Shown here in pieces: positions 1 to 9,411 of a stretch of DNA of 14,948 bases. The position numbers were made by a program, and so were the translations under genes. The stretch's first letter is position 1, and every line of letters starts with the position of its first letter. Origin of the DNA: Daldinia sp. FL1419. Lineage: Eukaryota > Ascomycota > Sordariomycetes > Xylariales > Hypoxylaceae. The notes under the pieces are model-generated. The model worked only from the letters and a program-made list of their open reading frames with translations, had not been told where the DNA came from and ran no database searches. The DNA lies in NCBI GenBank assembly GCA_025201765.1, contig MU623708.1, positions 1-14,948 of the forward strand, read 5' to 3'.

Positions 1-600
1 AAATTTATTTTAAAAATTAATTTATTAATATAATATTTATTTTTAATAATGTAAATTAATATTTTTAAATTATAATTATTTAATTAAATTAATTTATAAA
101 TTACCCTTAAAATTAAGATAATTATTTTACTTTTAAAAGGCATTAAAATTATATTTAATTTTTTAATTATAAAATTATATTACCATATATATAATTAAAT
201 AATAATTAATGATTTAATATTTATATTAATTAAAATAAAAATTAAATTCTTATTCTTTTAAAATTTAATTTTAATTATTAAGTAAAATTATTTTTTAATA
301 TATAATGTAAGATTGTCCATAATTATTTGTATTATGGTTGATTTGAGTTAATTAAGTAGTATCTAATTTAATACAACATTATTTATGTTAATAAAAATTG
401 TTTCTAGGGGTGGTTTAATTTAAAGTAACAAAATTTATTGAATTTATTTAGGGGTTAGTTTAATATATTTATTTGATATATCTTTATAAATGTTTTTAAT
501 TAATTTTTGTTTAAGCAAATCTTTGAATTTGAATATATATTTAATTATTTTGTATTAGATTATATTAAATTTTTTATTATAATTAATAATAATTTTTTAA
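1..600. other. AT-rich DNA without recognisable gene
   Basis: I see no gene, RNA or clear repeat unit here. The sequence is almost entirely A and T, with a few retained G+C patches such as the G-rich segment near 407-415 and another near 450-456. All reading frames are closed quickly by TAA. It may continue the degraded element that follows, but no boundary is visible. Confidence 0.6.
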
Positions 601-3600
601 ATTTAAAATTTAATAACAAAAGATATAAAGAAATTGGTAATTAATATTATTAATTTGATTTTTAATTTATTAATAATTTTATTATTTTTTATTAGTGGTA
701 GATTTATATATTTAATTTTAATAGTTTTATTATTAAGGCTTTTTTATTATTTTATAATATTAATAATTGTTGTTGGTAAATTAGTTTTATTATTTTTGGG
801 TATAGGTAGGGTTCTTTTAATAAAAACTGAGCTATCTTTGTTAGTCTTCAATTCTCACTTATAATTGTAAATAGGCTTGTTTTAATTAAGTATTCTTAAT
901 TTTTTTTTAAATGTAATATTATTTATTAAAATATTTTTTTAAATGAAAAAATATTCTTAGTATTTTTAAATGTTTTTTTTGGATAATTATTTCTAATTAC
1001 AATATTTTTAAAATAATAAAAGGTTTTTTTAAGGATTTTTTAATTATTAAAATTTTTGTTATAAATGTAGTGATAGAGGTTCTGATTAATAGGGATATTT
1101 TTTATTTTAATATTTATAATAATAATATAAGGGATTTTTATGGTTGGTGGTTTATTTGATTGTTTATTTTATTTTTTAATAATGTATAAATAATTATTTT
1201 TGTTGTAGTGTATAAGATTATCCTTTTTTATATGTTTAAGTGTGGGATAAAACTTATTATTATGTGATAATAGGTTATTATTTTTTAATTTGTAGAAATA
1301 ATAAATGTTGTATAAATAATTGTTATAATTTGAATTATTTGATTAAATGGGTTTAAATATGTTAGATTTATGATTATAAAGATTGGGTATTTTGGTTTGT
1401 ATGGTATTAATATTTATATTGAAAATATATATATTGTTATAAGGTTTTTAATTATAATCTTATCTTAGATAATCTGGTATAAAATTAATTAATTTAAGTT
1501 TTTGGTATATTCCTTTTATTTTTAATATATTAAATTTTATTTTTTTAAATTTTTTTATAATTTAATCTATATTATTGTTGGAGTTTTTCAGGTTTTTAAT
1601 TATAATTTTAGGTTGTTTATATGGGTTAGGAGTAGAGTGTTTATATTAATTAGGTTATTATTAAGGAAATTTGTTATTATAAATATTAATATATCTTATT
1701 TTTAATTTATTATTCTAAAAATAATTCTTTATATAAATCTTTTTTTTAATTTATTTATTAATTAAATTATAAAATTAAATAAATATATAATTATTAATTT
1801 ATTTAATTAAAATTTATTTTTTAAAAGATATTTTCTTTATAATTATTAAATTAATTTTTTTAATAATATTATATATATAGTAGTTTAAATAGATATTTAT
1901 AATATAAATTTTTTTAATTTCTTTTAAAATATTAATATATTTTTTAATTAAATTAATAATTATAATAATATTAAATAGTGTAGATTTATTCCTAAATTTT
2001 TTAAATCTTTTTTAAAAAGGTTTGAAATTATTAGAATTATATAGGATAAATTTAATTTTTAATTAATTATAAGTTTTTTTTTAAGTGGTAATATTGTTAA
2101 TAATAATTTTAATTTATTTTTTAATATTTTTATTAATTATTTAATAAGGTAGGTTTATAATTAAGTTAATATTGATTATTTTATAATATTAAAAAATATA
2201 ATATATATCCTTAAATTATTAGATTATATTTAATTTATTAAATAAATAATAAGAATATTTGTTAAGTTTAAGTAAGATAGGTTGGTATGGTATAATTAAA
2301 TGAGTGTTTATGTTCTAATTAGTGATATTTGTTTTAGTAGTAGGAGTAGGGATTGTTATTAATTTTTGGGTGGTAGGTGTTAGAATTGTTAATATATTTT
2401 TAATAATAATTAAAAATGGTTATTATTATTATATAATAATTAATATTATATTAATTGTTTGTATAGAAAATATTTTTGATTTTATATTGGATAGTTTGAA
2501 TATGTTTATAGAGATTGAGTGTGTTGGTGGTAAATATTTGGGTGTAGTATGGAGATTAAGTTGGTAAAAGAATTTTAATTATTTGGAATTTTTTAATTAT
2601 TAAAATATTATTTATTTTTGATTAGGCTTATTATTTATAATTATGTTTGATCTTTTGTAGTAATTGGTGAAATTGGGTTTAATAGTAAAGGGGTTTTGTT
2701 ATATGGTATTTGTAAGGGGTGATAAAAGGGATATTTTAGAGGATGTTATTGTGTTTAATTTAGGTTAATTAGATAAAATGTTGGGTAATTATTTAATTAA
2801 TTATTATTTTAAAGATATATGGGAAAGTAATAATGGTTTTAATTATTTTTTATTTAAATTTTGAAGGGGATTTAAGGGTTTATATTTTATATAATTATTT
2901 TTTTTTATTATATTTAATTTATTTTTTAAATAAATAGTAATAATCTTAATTTTTAATTATTTTATTTTAAAGATTTTTAAAAAGTAAATTAATTTTAATA
3001 TAATAATAATTTTAAATAAATTTTATTTTTTTTATATGAATAATTTAATTAAAAGAGTAAGTATAAAGTTTAAAATTGAGTAATATATATTTCTTTTTTT
3101 GTAATTTTTTATATATATTATATAATTATTAATTTTACAATAATTTTTATGAATTTGTATAATAATTATTAATCTTTTAGTATTAGTATTTAATTATTTT
3201 ATTAATTTTACTTTAAAGGGTATAAATTTTGAAAATAATTTAAATCTTATAATTTTATTTTTATTTTATAATAATAATTAATAATTTTTTATTAATTTTT
3301 ATTAATTATATTATAAATTTTTATATAATTTCTTTTTTTGGTATATTGAACTTTTTTAATTATTTTATATTTGATATTTTTGTTTTTTTTAAAATGTTGT
3401 ATAATATGTTTTTATATGATATATATGTTAATTAATTAAATGTTTTTTATTTTGTTATGTATGGTGGTTGTTCTTAATGTTGGTTATGTGAGGTTTGGGT
3501 GTATTGAAGTTGTTTTAAAGGTTTTTAAGGTTAAATTGACTTCTTTTATTCTTTATTTTCTTAGTTTTCGCTTTTTTGATCTTAAGGTTATTTTTATCCT

Positions 3601-3736
3601 AATTAAATGGTAATAGTTTTGATTAAGTAAGTATTAATTGTATTAATTATATTTTGGTTTTTATAAATATTAGTCCTTATAAATTAAGTATTTATTTTAA
3701 TTAGTTTAATAATGATTTTGGTAAGATTGATTAGAT
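600..3736 (-). mobile_element. C-depleted degenerate region, possibly the interior of a minus-strand LTR element
   Basis: This stretch of about 3.1 kb is rich in T and G and nearly lacks C on the plus strand; from 2316 to 2626 there is not one C but 60 G. Such one-sided loss fits C-to-T mutation of the plus strand, equal to G-to-A on the minus strand. It lies on the interior side of the primer-binding-site-like sequence at 3800-3817 and the LTR-like unit at 3818-4228, so its position suits the body of a minus-strand retroelement. I looked for reverse transcriptase, integrase and protease motifs on both strands and could not identify any with confidence. Minus-strand frames are broken mostly by TAA and TAG, which G-to-A change of Trp TGG codons would produce. 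The assignment rests on context and composition, not homology. It could equally be another repeat type. Confidence 0.35.
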
Positions 3737-3817
3737 AATTATTAATTTTAATTAATTGAAATAATGATGGTTCTTTTAAGATTAAGGTTGCAGGTTTGAG
3801 TCCTATGGTGATTGCCA
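3737..3817 (+). pseudogene. decayed tRNA-like sequence (Lys UUU-type anticodon loop) with a CCA end
   Basis: A cloverleaf can be traced with correct spacing over most of its length. Acceptor strands 3737-3743 and 3807-3813 pair at all seven positions, three as G-T, as if three C had become T. The anticodon stem 3768-3772/3780-3784 also pairs with G-T wobbles and encloses the loop CTTTTAA, which puts TTT at the anticodon with T before it and A after it. A five-base variable loop (AGGTT) follows. The T arm is GCAGG, TTTGAGT, CCTAT, the loop being TTCGAGT with one C-to-T change; the two outer T-stem pairs are damaged. The D arm is poor and the sequence is about four bases too long before the anticodon stem. 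Base 3814 (G) is followed by CCA at 3815-3817, which eukaryotic nuclear tRNA genes do not normally encode, so a reverse-transcribed copy or tRNA-derived element is likely. It is not expected to be functional. Confidence 0.5.
3800..3817 (-). other. possible primer-binding site next to the minus-strand LTR-like unit
   Basis: Read on the minus strand, the LTR-like unit ends in TTATTTAA and is followed at once by TGGCAATCACCATAGGAC. A primer-binding site begins with TGG, complementary to the CCA end of its priming tRNA, directly after the 5' LTR. The match continues past the usual 18 bases into the whole tRNA-like sequence. This is therefore either a primer-binding site with extended tRNA-derived sequence or a tRNA copy lying beside the repeat by chance. 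Confidence 0.4.
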
Positions 3818-4228
3818 TTAAATAAGAATTCTAATAGCTCTTGCAGGATATGCCCTATATTTTAATTAATTTATATTAAGTTAAAGATTATATAAATTAG
3901 AAGATATAAGGTAATTATATTTTAAGGAAGGTATTAAGGTGATTAAGTAGGAGATTTAATAGAAATAATTGTTTATTAATGGTAATATATATGAGGTTAG
4001 GTAAATAATATATTTAATAAAAAAATAAATTTATAAATTATTATAAAATTTATGAAAAAAATGTAATAATTTTTGTAAGTTTGATTTAATTAGATAAGAA
4101 AATAATTTTTGGAGGTTTATTTATATTTATATGAGTTTGTAGGAACCTGAGAAGGGTAGGTTCTATGGAGGTTAATAGGGTCTTTGTAGGGTAGGACCTA
4201 TTATATAATCACATTACCCCAGTTCAAT
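3818..4228 (-). mobile_element. LTR-like repeat unit, minus-strand copy
   Basis: This is the most complete single copy of the repeat family in the window, about 410 bp. Read on the minus strand from 4228, it contains in order: a start block with TGAACTGGGGTAATGT; GACCCTATTAACC; a hairpin (stems 4158-4163 and 4143-4148, GAACCT with AGGTTC); a TATAAATAAACC box near 4120-4108; a TTATCTAATTAAATC block near 4098-4083; a C-rich middle near 3985-3925; and ATAGGGCATATCCTGCAAG near 3860-3840, followed by TATTAGAATTCTTATTTAA up to the tRNA-like sequence. The same order recurs on the plus strand at 9448-9845 and 9846-10260. TATA box, terminal position and an adjoining TGG tract suggest an LTR. Its termini and target-site duplication are not clear, so a dispersed satellite remains possible. 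Confidence 0.55.
4143..4163 (-). other. hairpin upstream of the TATA-like box in the minus-strand copy
   Basis: Bases 4143-4148 (GAACCT) and 4158-4163 (AGGTTC) form a perfect 6-bp stem with a 9-base loop. A hairpin at the equivalent place in the first plus-strand array (5219-5233) has different arms, so the fold rather than the exact sequence is kept. Confidence 0.6.
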
Positions 4229-5132
4229 GGGTTTAAAATGAAATATATATTAGAAATTATTATCATATATATAATCATATGAAAGGAACATTTATTCTAT
4301 TACAATGACAATAGTTACAGCCCCAATTAAGAATATATATTGAATCAACCAAAATTTTATTATTATTATTAATTATTTAGGTTTTTTTTAAATTCTATAT
4401 ATATAAAGATTAATTAATAATTAGATTATTATATTTATTATATAATAATATTTTGATATTATTGCTTTTTTTCCGCCTAAACCGAAAATATTTTTCTTAC
4501 CAATTTTTAACTATTATATTTATTAATAATTACAGAACTTTCTTTAATTACATCCTTATAAATAACTAATATATAATTAATTTAAATATGAAAAATTTTA
4601 AGTTTTAAATTTTTAAAATTATATTTAATTATAATATATAGGTAATTATTATAATTGTTCTTGTTAAGAAGAATATGGTAATTAAAGAATGGCCATATAC
4701 TAATATAAATCTTAGAATTAAATAATTGGAAATGTTCTTTACAGAGTTTATAAGGAACCTTATTTAAAAAACTAAATATCTAAATTATTAAATTTTTTAT
4801 ATAATAAAAATTAATTAAGATTTTAATTATATATTTATTAATAAGATTATTTTTATAAATATTAATATATAAAATAAATAATATATATTTAAATAATTAT
4901 AACAAAATAATATTATAATAATGAAAATAATAAGGATTATTCTTCTAAAAATTAATATTAATAATTTTTTAATAAATATATTAATTAAATTTAATATCAC
5001 CTAAGATTTTGTATTCTATTATATTAAATATTTAAATATAAAATTATTCTTACATTTTTAATTAAATTTCTTTTTTAATTATTTTTATAACTAAGTCACC
5101 CTAATTACATAAGTTTTTTAATTTTTTTTTTT
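4229..5132. other. AT-rich spacer between head-to-head repeat copies
   Basis: No gene is visible. The spacer separates the minus-strand unit from the plus-strand array. It contains a short TTA repeat near 4355-4370, a C-retaining patch near 4470-4505, a few less decayed patches such as 4660-4760, and T11 at 5122-5132 that leads into the purine run. Frames are closed by TAA throughout. I could not relate it to the repeat family. Confidence 0.5.
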
Positions 5133-5153
5133 AAAAAAAAAGGGGGGGGGGGG
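5133..5153 (+). repeat. A9G12 purine run, possible polypurine tract
   Basis: Nine A (5133-5141) followed by twelve G (5142-5153), preceded by T11 (5122-5132). It lies immediately upstream of the first recognisable unit of the plus-strand array. In LTR retroelements a polypurine tract occupies this place, directly 5' of the 3' LTR, so that role is an inference from position. A long homopolymer G run in such AT-rich DNA may also be a slippage product or an assembly or sequencing artefact. Confidence 0.4.
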
Positions 5154-5218
5154 TTATAGAGGGCTGTAGTATAATTATGTAATTAAAGTTACAAGATTTT
5201 ATTAGCTTTTATAGAACT

Positions 5219-5233
5219 AACCTTTTTAAGGTT
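5219..5233 (+). other. hairpin near the start of the plus-strand array
   Basis: Perfect 6-bp stem, AACCTT (5219-5224) with AAGGTT (5228-5233), around a loop of three T. It sits between the unit's start block and the TATA-like position near 5248-5258, as in the minus-strand copy. Confidence 0.6.
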
Positions 5234-6002
5234 TCCACAAACTTTTTAATATGTAAATAAACTTTTAAAAGTTATTTTCCTATTTGATCAGTTTAAGTTA
5301 GGATATACCCAAACATTAGTTTTTATGTAGAGTTTTGTATAATAAAATTGCAGGGCATATTTTGCAGGAGTTCTTATTTAATTAGAGTTTATATTTAATA
5401 TAAATAGACTTTTAGAAATTATTTTCCTATTTAATCAATTTAAGTTCTTAAGTATAAAATTATTAATTTTTTATAATAATAAGTTGGGGTAATAGGGTTA
5501 GGATAAAATCCGCCAATCTAACCTTTTTAATTAAAATTTTTATAAATTTTTTAATATATAAATAAACCTTTAAGAATTATTTTTTTATTTGATTAGTTTA
5601 AGTTCTTAAGTATAGAGTTATTAATTTTTAAAATCATAAAATTTTATATAATAAAGATATAAAATTAAGACATATCTTGTAAAAATTATTAAAATTTTTA
5701 TTTAATTAGAGTTAATATTTAATATAAATAAGCCTTTAAAAATTATTTTTTTATTTGATTAATTTAAATTTTTAAATATAGAATTATTAATTTTTTTATA
5801 GAGATTTATACAATAAAACTACAGGATATATTTTATAAGAACTTCTATTTAATTAAAGTTCTTATTTAATATAAATAAGCCTTCAAAAGTTATTTTCCTA
5901 TTTGATCAGCTTAAATTCTTAAATATAAAATTGTTAGTTTTTTTATAGAAATTTATACAATAAAGTGTAAGGCATATTTTGCAGGAGTTATTAAAATTCT
6001 TA

Positions 6003-6400
6003 TTGAATTAATATAGAACAATTAGGTCATAAATACTCTTTTGTAGAAACCCTATTAGCCTCCTTAGAGCCAGATCTTCCAGGTTTCCATAGTTCTTTTG
6101 GATATAAATAGGCCTTCAAGAGTTGTCTTTTTTATTTGATTAGTGAAGACTTATAAGGTTTTATAACTCAATTTCTTCATAAAGTCTTTATACAAAAATA
6201 TACAATTTTAATCTTTTTTTTTGAAGATATCCTCTTAGAGTGCATTACTATTAATAAACAATTATTTATATTTGTTCTTCTATTTAATCAATTTATTCCC
6301 CTCTTCAGAATATAGTTACCTTATATCTTTTAATTTATACAACCTTTGGCTTATTATAGGTTAGTTGAGATATAAGATATATCCTGTAAGAGCTATTAAA
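6003..6400 (+). mobile_element. full-length LTR-like unit inside the short-unit array
   Basis: This copy keeps parts that its short neighbours lack. It starts near AATATAGAACAATTAGG, then has AAACCCTATTAGCCTCC, a GAGCCAGATCTTCCAGG segment, TATAAATAGGCC at 6103, a TTTGATTAG block, the middle with AATAAACAATTATTTATA, the ACCTTATATC block and ATATATCCTGTAAGAGC at its end. It aligns by eye in the same order with 9846-10260. It marks the approximate place where the array changes from mainly C-to-T to mainly G-to-A decay on the plus strand. Confidence 0.6.
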
Positions 6401-7893
6401 GTTCTTATTTAATTAAAGCTTATATTTAATATAAATAAGCCTTTAGAAATTACTTTCCTATTTGATCAATTTAAACTCTTAAACATAGAATCGTTAGTTT
6501 CCATAAAACTTCGTGCAATAAAAGTGTAGGGTTAAGGTATATCCTACAAGAACTCCTATTTAATTAAAGCTCCTATTCAATTAAAGTTCCTATTCAATAT
6601 AAATAAATCTCCAAAAGTTATTTTCTTATTTGATCAACCCAAATTCTCAAGTTCTTAAATATAAAATTATTAATTTTCTATAAAACTTTATATAATAAAA
6701 TTACAGGGCATATCTTACAAAAACTATTAAAGCTTATATTTAATATAAATAGGCTTTTAAAAGTTATTTTCCTATCTAATCAGCTTAAATTAGGATATAC
6801 CCAATCATTAATTTTTTTATAAAAATTTATATAATAAAGTACAAGGCATATCTTACAAGAACTCTTATTCAATTCAAATTTATATTCAATATATAAGCCC
6901 TTAGAAATTATTTTCCTATCTAATTAATTTAAAAGTACCAAATCATCAATTTTCCATATTATTTCGTACAATAAAACTGCAAGGCATATCCTACAGAAAC
7001 TCCTATTCAATTAAAGCTCCTATTCAATTTAAACTTATATTTAATATATAAGACTTTAAGTACTAATTTTAATTTAATTAGCTCAAATTCTTAAATATAA
7101 AATTATTAATTTTTAATAGAGATTTATACAATAAAATTATAGGGCATATCCTATAAAAACTATTAAAGCTTATATTTAACATAAATAAGCCCTCAAAAGT
7201 TATTTTCCTATCTAATCAGCTCAAGCTCTTAAACATAAAATTGTCAGTTTTTCCATAGAACTTTATACAATAAAACTACAGGGCATGTCCTACAGAAGCT
7301 CCTGTTCAATTAGAGTTCCTATTCAATTCGAACTCTTATTCAATTAGAGTTCATATTCAATATATAAGCCTTCAAAAGTTATTTACCTAGTTATCTAATC
7401 AATTTAAATTAGGATACCCTTAATTATTAATTTTTTTATAAAAATTTATACAATAAAATTGCAGGGCATATTCTACAGGAACTCCTATTCAATTAAAATT
7501 CCTATTTAATATAAATAAACCTCTAAAAATTGTTTTTTTATCTAATTAACTTAAGTTCTTAAAAATAAAATCATTAATTTTTAAAACCAAAAAATTTTGT
7601 ATAATAAAAATGTAAGGTTAAGATATATTTTGTAAAAGTTATTAAAATTTAAATTTAATATAAATAAATTATTTTTTATTTGATTAACTTAAATTCTTAT
7701 TAATGAAAAAAATGTACCCAATTATAAATATTTTTTTAAACTTTAAATTTTTAATGTGGTTTTTTTACCCTTTATTAGCTTATTAATCACTTTATCAGCT
7801 CTTATCAATTATTATTAATTATTTATTAATTATTTATCAATTTCTTATTAATTTTACATAATAATTTATTAGAAAGTTTCAATATAATATACT

Positions 7894-7904
7894 GGACTTC
7901 GTCC
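7894..7904. other. small GC-retaining hairpin
   Basis: GGAC (7894-7897) and GTCC (7901-7904) pair around TTC. The hairpin is the core of a GC-richer patch of about 16 bases in otherwise AT-only DNA and keeps a CpG. Its function is unknown. Confidence 0.4.
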
Positions 7905-8103
7905 TGGATTAATTAATTAAGATTTATTTAAAATATTTTAAGAAAATTATTTATAAAATAGTGAAAATTAAAAAAAAGGACCATCAATATAAATAATTAA
8001 TTTCTAATATTTCTTAAATTTATTAATATTATTAATTTAATCAAATTATATTATAAAAGCACAATCAAATGGAAAAATAATAATAAAAAATTAATCATTT
8101 AAT

Positions 8104-8121
8104 TTATTATTATTATTATTA
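8104..8121 (+). repeat. TTA microsatellite, six copies
   Basis: Six perfect TTA copies. This is simple-sequence DNA expected in such composition, with no sign of coding use. Confidence 0.8.
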
Positions 8122-8286
8122 TTTAAAATATTAGTTATTAAAGATATTACTAATAAGATGGGATTATTATTTAAAAAGTTTATATTAATTGGCTTAAATT
8201 GAAAAGATATTTTGAAAATTTATTGAATAATATCTGATTAGATGCAATGAAGTATTTTAAGTTGAAAAAGTTGAAGAATAAGTTTT

Positions 8287-8327
8287 GGAGAGAGAAGAAG
8301 GAAGAAAACTATGGTATTAAACCATAG
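8287..8327 (+). other. 22-nt purine tract followed directly by a perfect hairpin
   Basis: Bases 8287-8308 are all purines (GGAGAGAG, then AAGAAGGAAGAAAA). CTATGGT (8309-8315) and ACCATAG (8321-8327) then form a perfect 7-bp stem with a loop of ATTAA. The purine tract could be a polypurine tract, and the hairpin the start of a terminal repeat or a small inverted-repeat element. I found no matching second end, so this is not established. Confidence 0.45.
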
Positions 8328-8630
8328 AATATTAAAATAAGAAATATTATTTATAATTAATATAATTAAATTAGTAAAAAATGTTATTTAATATTTATAT
8401 ATAAATATAAAATATATATATTATATAAGAATTATAGTTATAATTAATAAGTACTTATTAATTTAAATAATAATAATTATAGAATTAGAATATAAAATAT
8501 TATTAATTTTCTCTTTTTCTTATAATATTTTTTTATTATAATATAATCTTTTTTTGAAATTTATATTTTATTTAATTAATTAATATTATTTATATAATAT
8601 ATATTTAATATTAATATTATTATTAATTAT

Positions 8631-8735
8631 TAAGTATTATTAATAATATTTAAGTATTATTAATAATATTTAAGTATTATTAATAATATTTAAGTATTAT
8701 TAATAATATTTAAGTATTATTAATAATATTTAAGT
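8631..8735 (+). repeat. perfect 20-bp minisatellite, five copies plus a partial
   Basis: The unit TAAGTATTATTAATAATATT repeats exactly at 8631, 8651, 8671, 8691 and 8711, and a sixth begins at 8731 with TAAGT before diverging. Each unit contains the palindrome ATTATTAATAAT. The copies are identical, unlike every other repeat in the window, so expansion is recent or the copies are kept uniform. Confidence 0.95.
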
Positions 8736-8740
8736 TAGTG

Positions 8741-8760
8741 TTATTTATTTATTTATTTAT
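8741..8760 (+). repeat. TTAT microsatellite, five copies
   Basis: Five perfect TTAT copies lie directly before the GC-retaining island. A similar TATTTATTATTTATTTA stretch follows the island at about 8851-8867, so the island is bordered by related simple sequence on both sides. Confidence 0.8.
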
Positions 8761-8850
8761 TACTACCCCAATTTACCTAGAATATATTATAGGTATCCGG
8801 TCCATCTTTTGGTATTTGTTCTGGGTAGGAATTATGTTCCGGAAAAAACC
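8761..8850. other. GC-retaining island
   Basis: About 90 bp with far more G and C than its surroundings, including CpG at 8788 and 8840. CTACCC (8763-8768) and GGGTAG (8823-8828) can pair at its two sides. There is no open frame of useful length and I recognise no family. It may be unique sequence that escaped the mutation process, or an inserted fragment. Confidence 0.45.
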
Positions 8851-9360
8851 TATTTATTATTTATTTAAATAAATTATATTATTATAATTTTAATTTTATT
8901 TTATATTTTTATTAAAATTTACCTTTTAATAGAAATAATTAAATTTTAATATAAAAAAATATTTTATATGTTATAATATCTGAATTTTATGAAGTGGTGT
9001 GGCAATAGTTTAAATATAGGGCAATAATAAGGTTTAAAATAGTTTTATTATTTTTTTTTATAAATAATAAAAATGTTATTATATTGTAAAAAAGTTATTT
9101 TAAAAAAGGGTTAGGATATATGTGATTTGTATAAAATATAAATATATATGAATGATTTTATATTTTTATAAAAAGTTATTATTTATTTTTATTTTTATAA
9201 TTTATTTTTTAATATTATAATATTATATTTATTTTTTAAAATGGTTTAAAATGATATTATTAATTTATAACCTTTTTTAATTAATTTTAATCTTTTTTAT
9301 ATATTTTATTTATATTTTGTAATATTATAATATAATATTATTATATTTATTATACTAGTT
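8851..9360. other. AT-rich spacer without recognisable gene
   Basis: I see no gene or member of the repeat family. A few G-retaining patches (8993-9010 and 9106-9124) are present. Confidence 0.5.
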
Positions 9361-9364
9361 TTTT

Positions 9365-9411
9365 GGGATTGGTTGCTTCGCGATCAGTTTGACTTTCGGG
9401 ATTAATCAATC
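9365..9411. other. GC-retaining hairpin island
   Basis: GATTGGTT (9367-9374) pairs with AATCAATC (9404-9411) over eight bases, with one G-T pair. The enclosed segment keeps three CpG sites, including TCGCGA at 9378-9383. It stands alone in AT-only DNA about 40 bp before the second array. I cannot assign a function. Short GC-rich hairpins in AT-rich spacers are known from yeast mitochondrial DNA, but nothing else here supports that setting. Confidence 0.45.

Larger units (their letters stand above)
5154..7690 (+). repeat. tandem array of the LTR-like family, short-unit form
   Basis: A block related to TATTTGATCAGCTTAAG recurs at about 5281, 5428, 5586, 5752, 5899, 6133, 6459, 6627, 6773, 6917, 7070, 7209, 7392, 7539 and 7677. 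Most intervals are 138-168 bp, with longer ones (234 and 326) around a full-length unit at 6003-6400. Each short unit runs TATAAATAAGCC-like box, the TGATCA block, an ATAAAA-rich part, a GGGCATATCC-like block and a CTCCTATTCAATTAAAG-like link to the next unit. It lacks the 5' hairpin part and most of the middle of the 400-bp unit. Copies differ mainly by C/T and G/A. Some carry AGGATATACCC after the TGATCA block (5300, 6792), others TTCTTAAATAT, so at least two subtypes are mixed. It encodes nothing visible. TATAAATA copies at 5399, 5723, 5870, 6103, 6430, 6598 and 6744 are promoter-like in sequence only. Confidence 0.75.
7691..8286. other. AT-rich spacer after the first array
   Basis: No gene is visible. 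It holds TTATTAATTATTTATCAATT-like short repeats near 7800-7860, a GC-retaining hairpin at 7894-7904, six TTA copies at 8104-8121 and a purine-leaning stretch from about 8215. Confidence 0.5.

Noticed and set aside
634..864. Plus-strand open frame of 76 codons, Ile/Leu-rich and membrane-like
   Set aside because: It starts at TTG, has no ribosome-binding or promoter context, and its hydrophobicity follows from T-rich codons in C-depleted DNA.
1070..1140. Resemblance to a Gypsy integrase segment (an INRD-like reading on the plus strand)
   Set aside because: The downstream conserved residues are absent and the frame breaks. The match is only a few residues in low-complexity DNA.
2322..2567. Plus-strand open frame of 81 codons, Val/Ile/Tyr-rich
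   Set aside because: It starts at GTG, lies wholly in a segment without any C, and its residues reflect that composition. No domain is visible.
5396..6760. The repeated TATAAATA boxes as active promoters
   Set aside because: They are part of the repeat unit and no transcript or gene follows any of them. They are noted only as promoter-like sequence.
5154..7690. CRISPR array
   Set aside because: The repeats are too long, diverged by transitions throughout, and lack short identical repeats with unique spacers.
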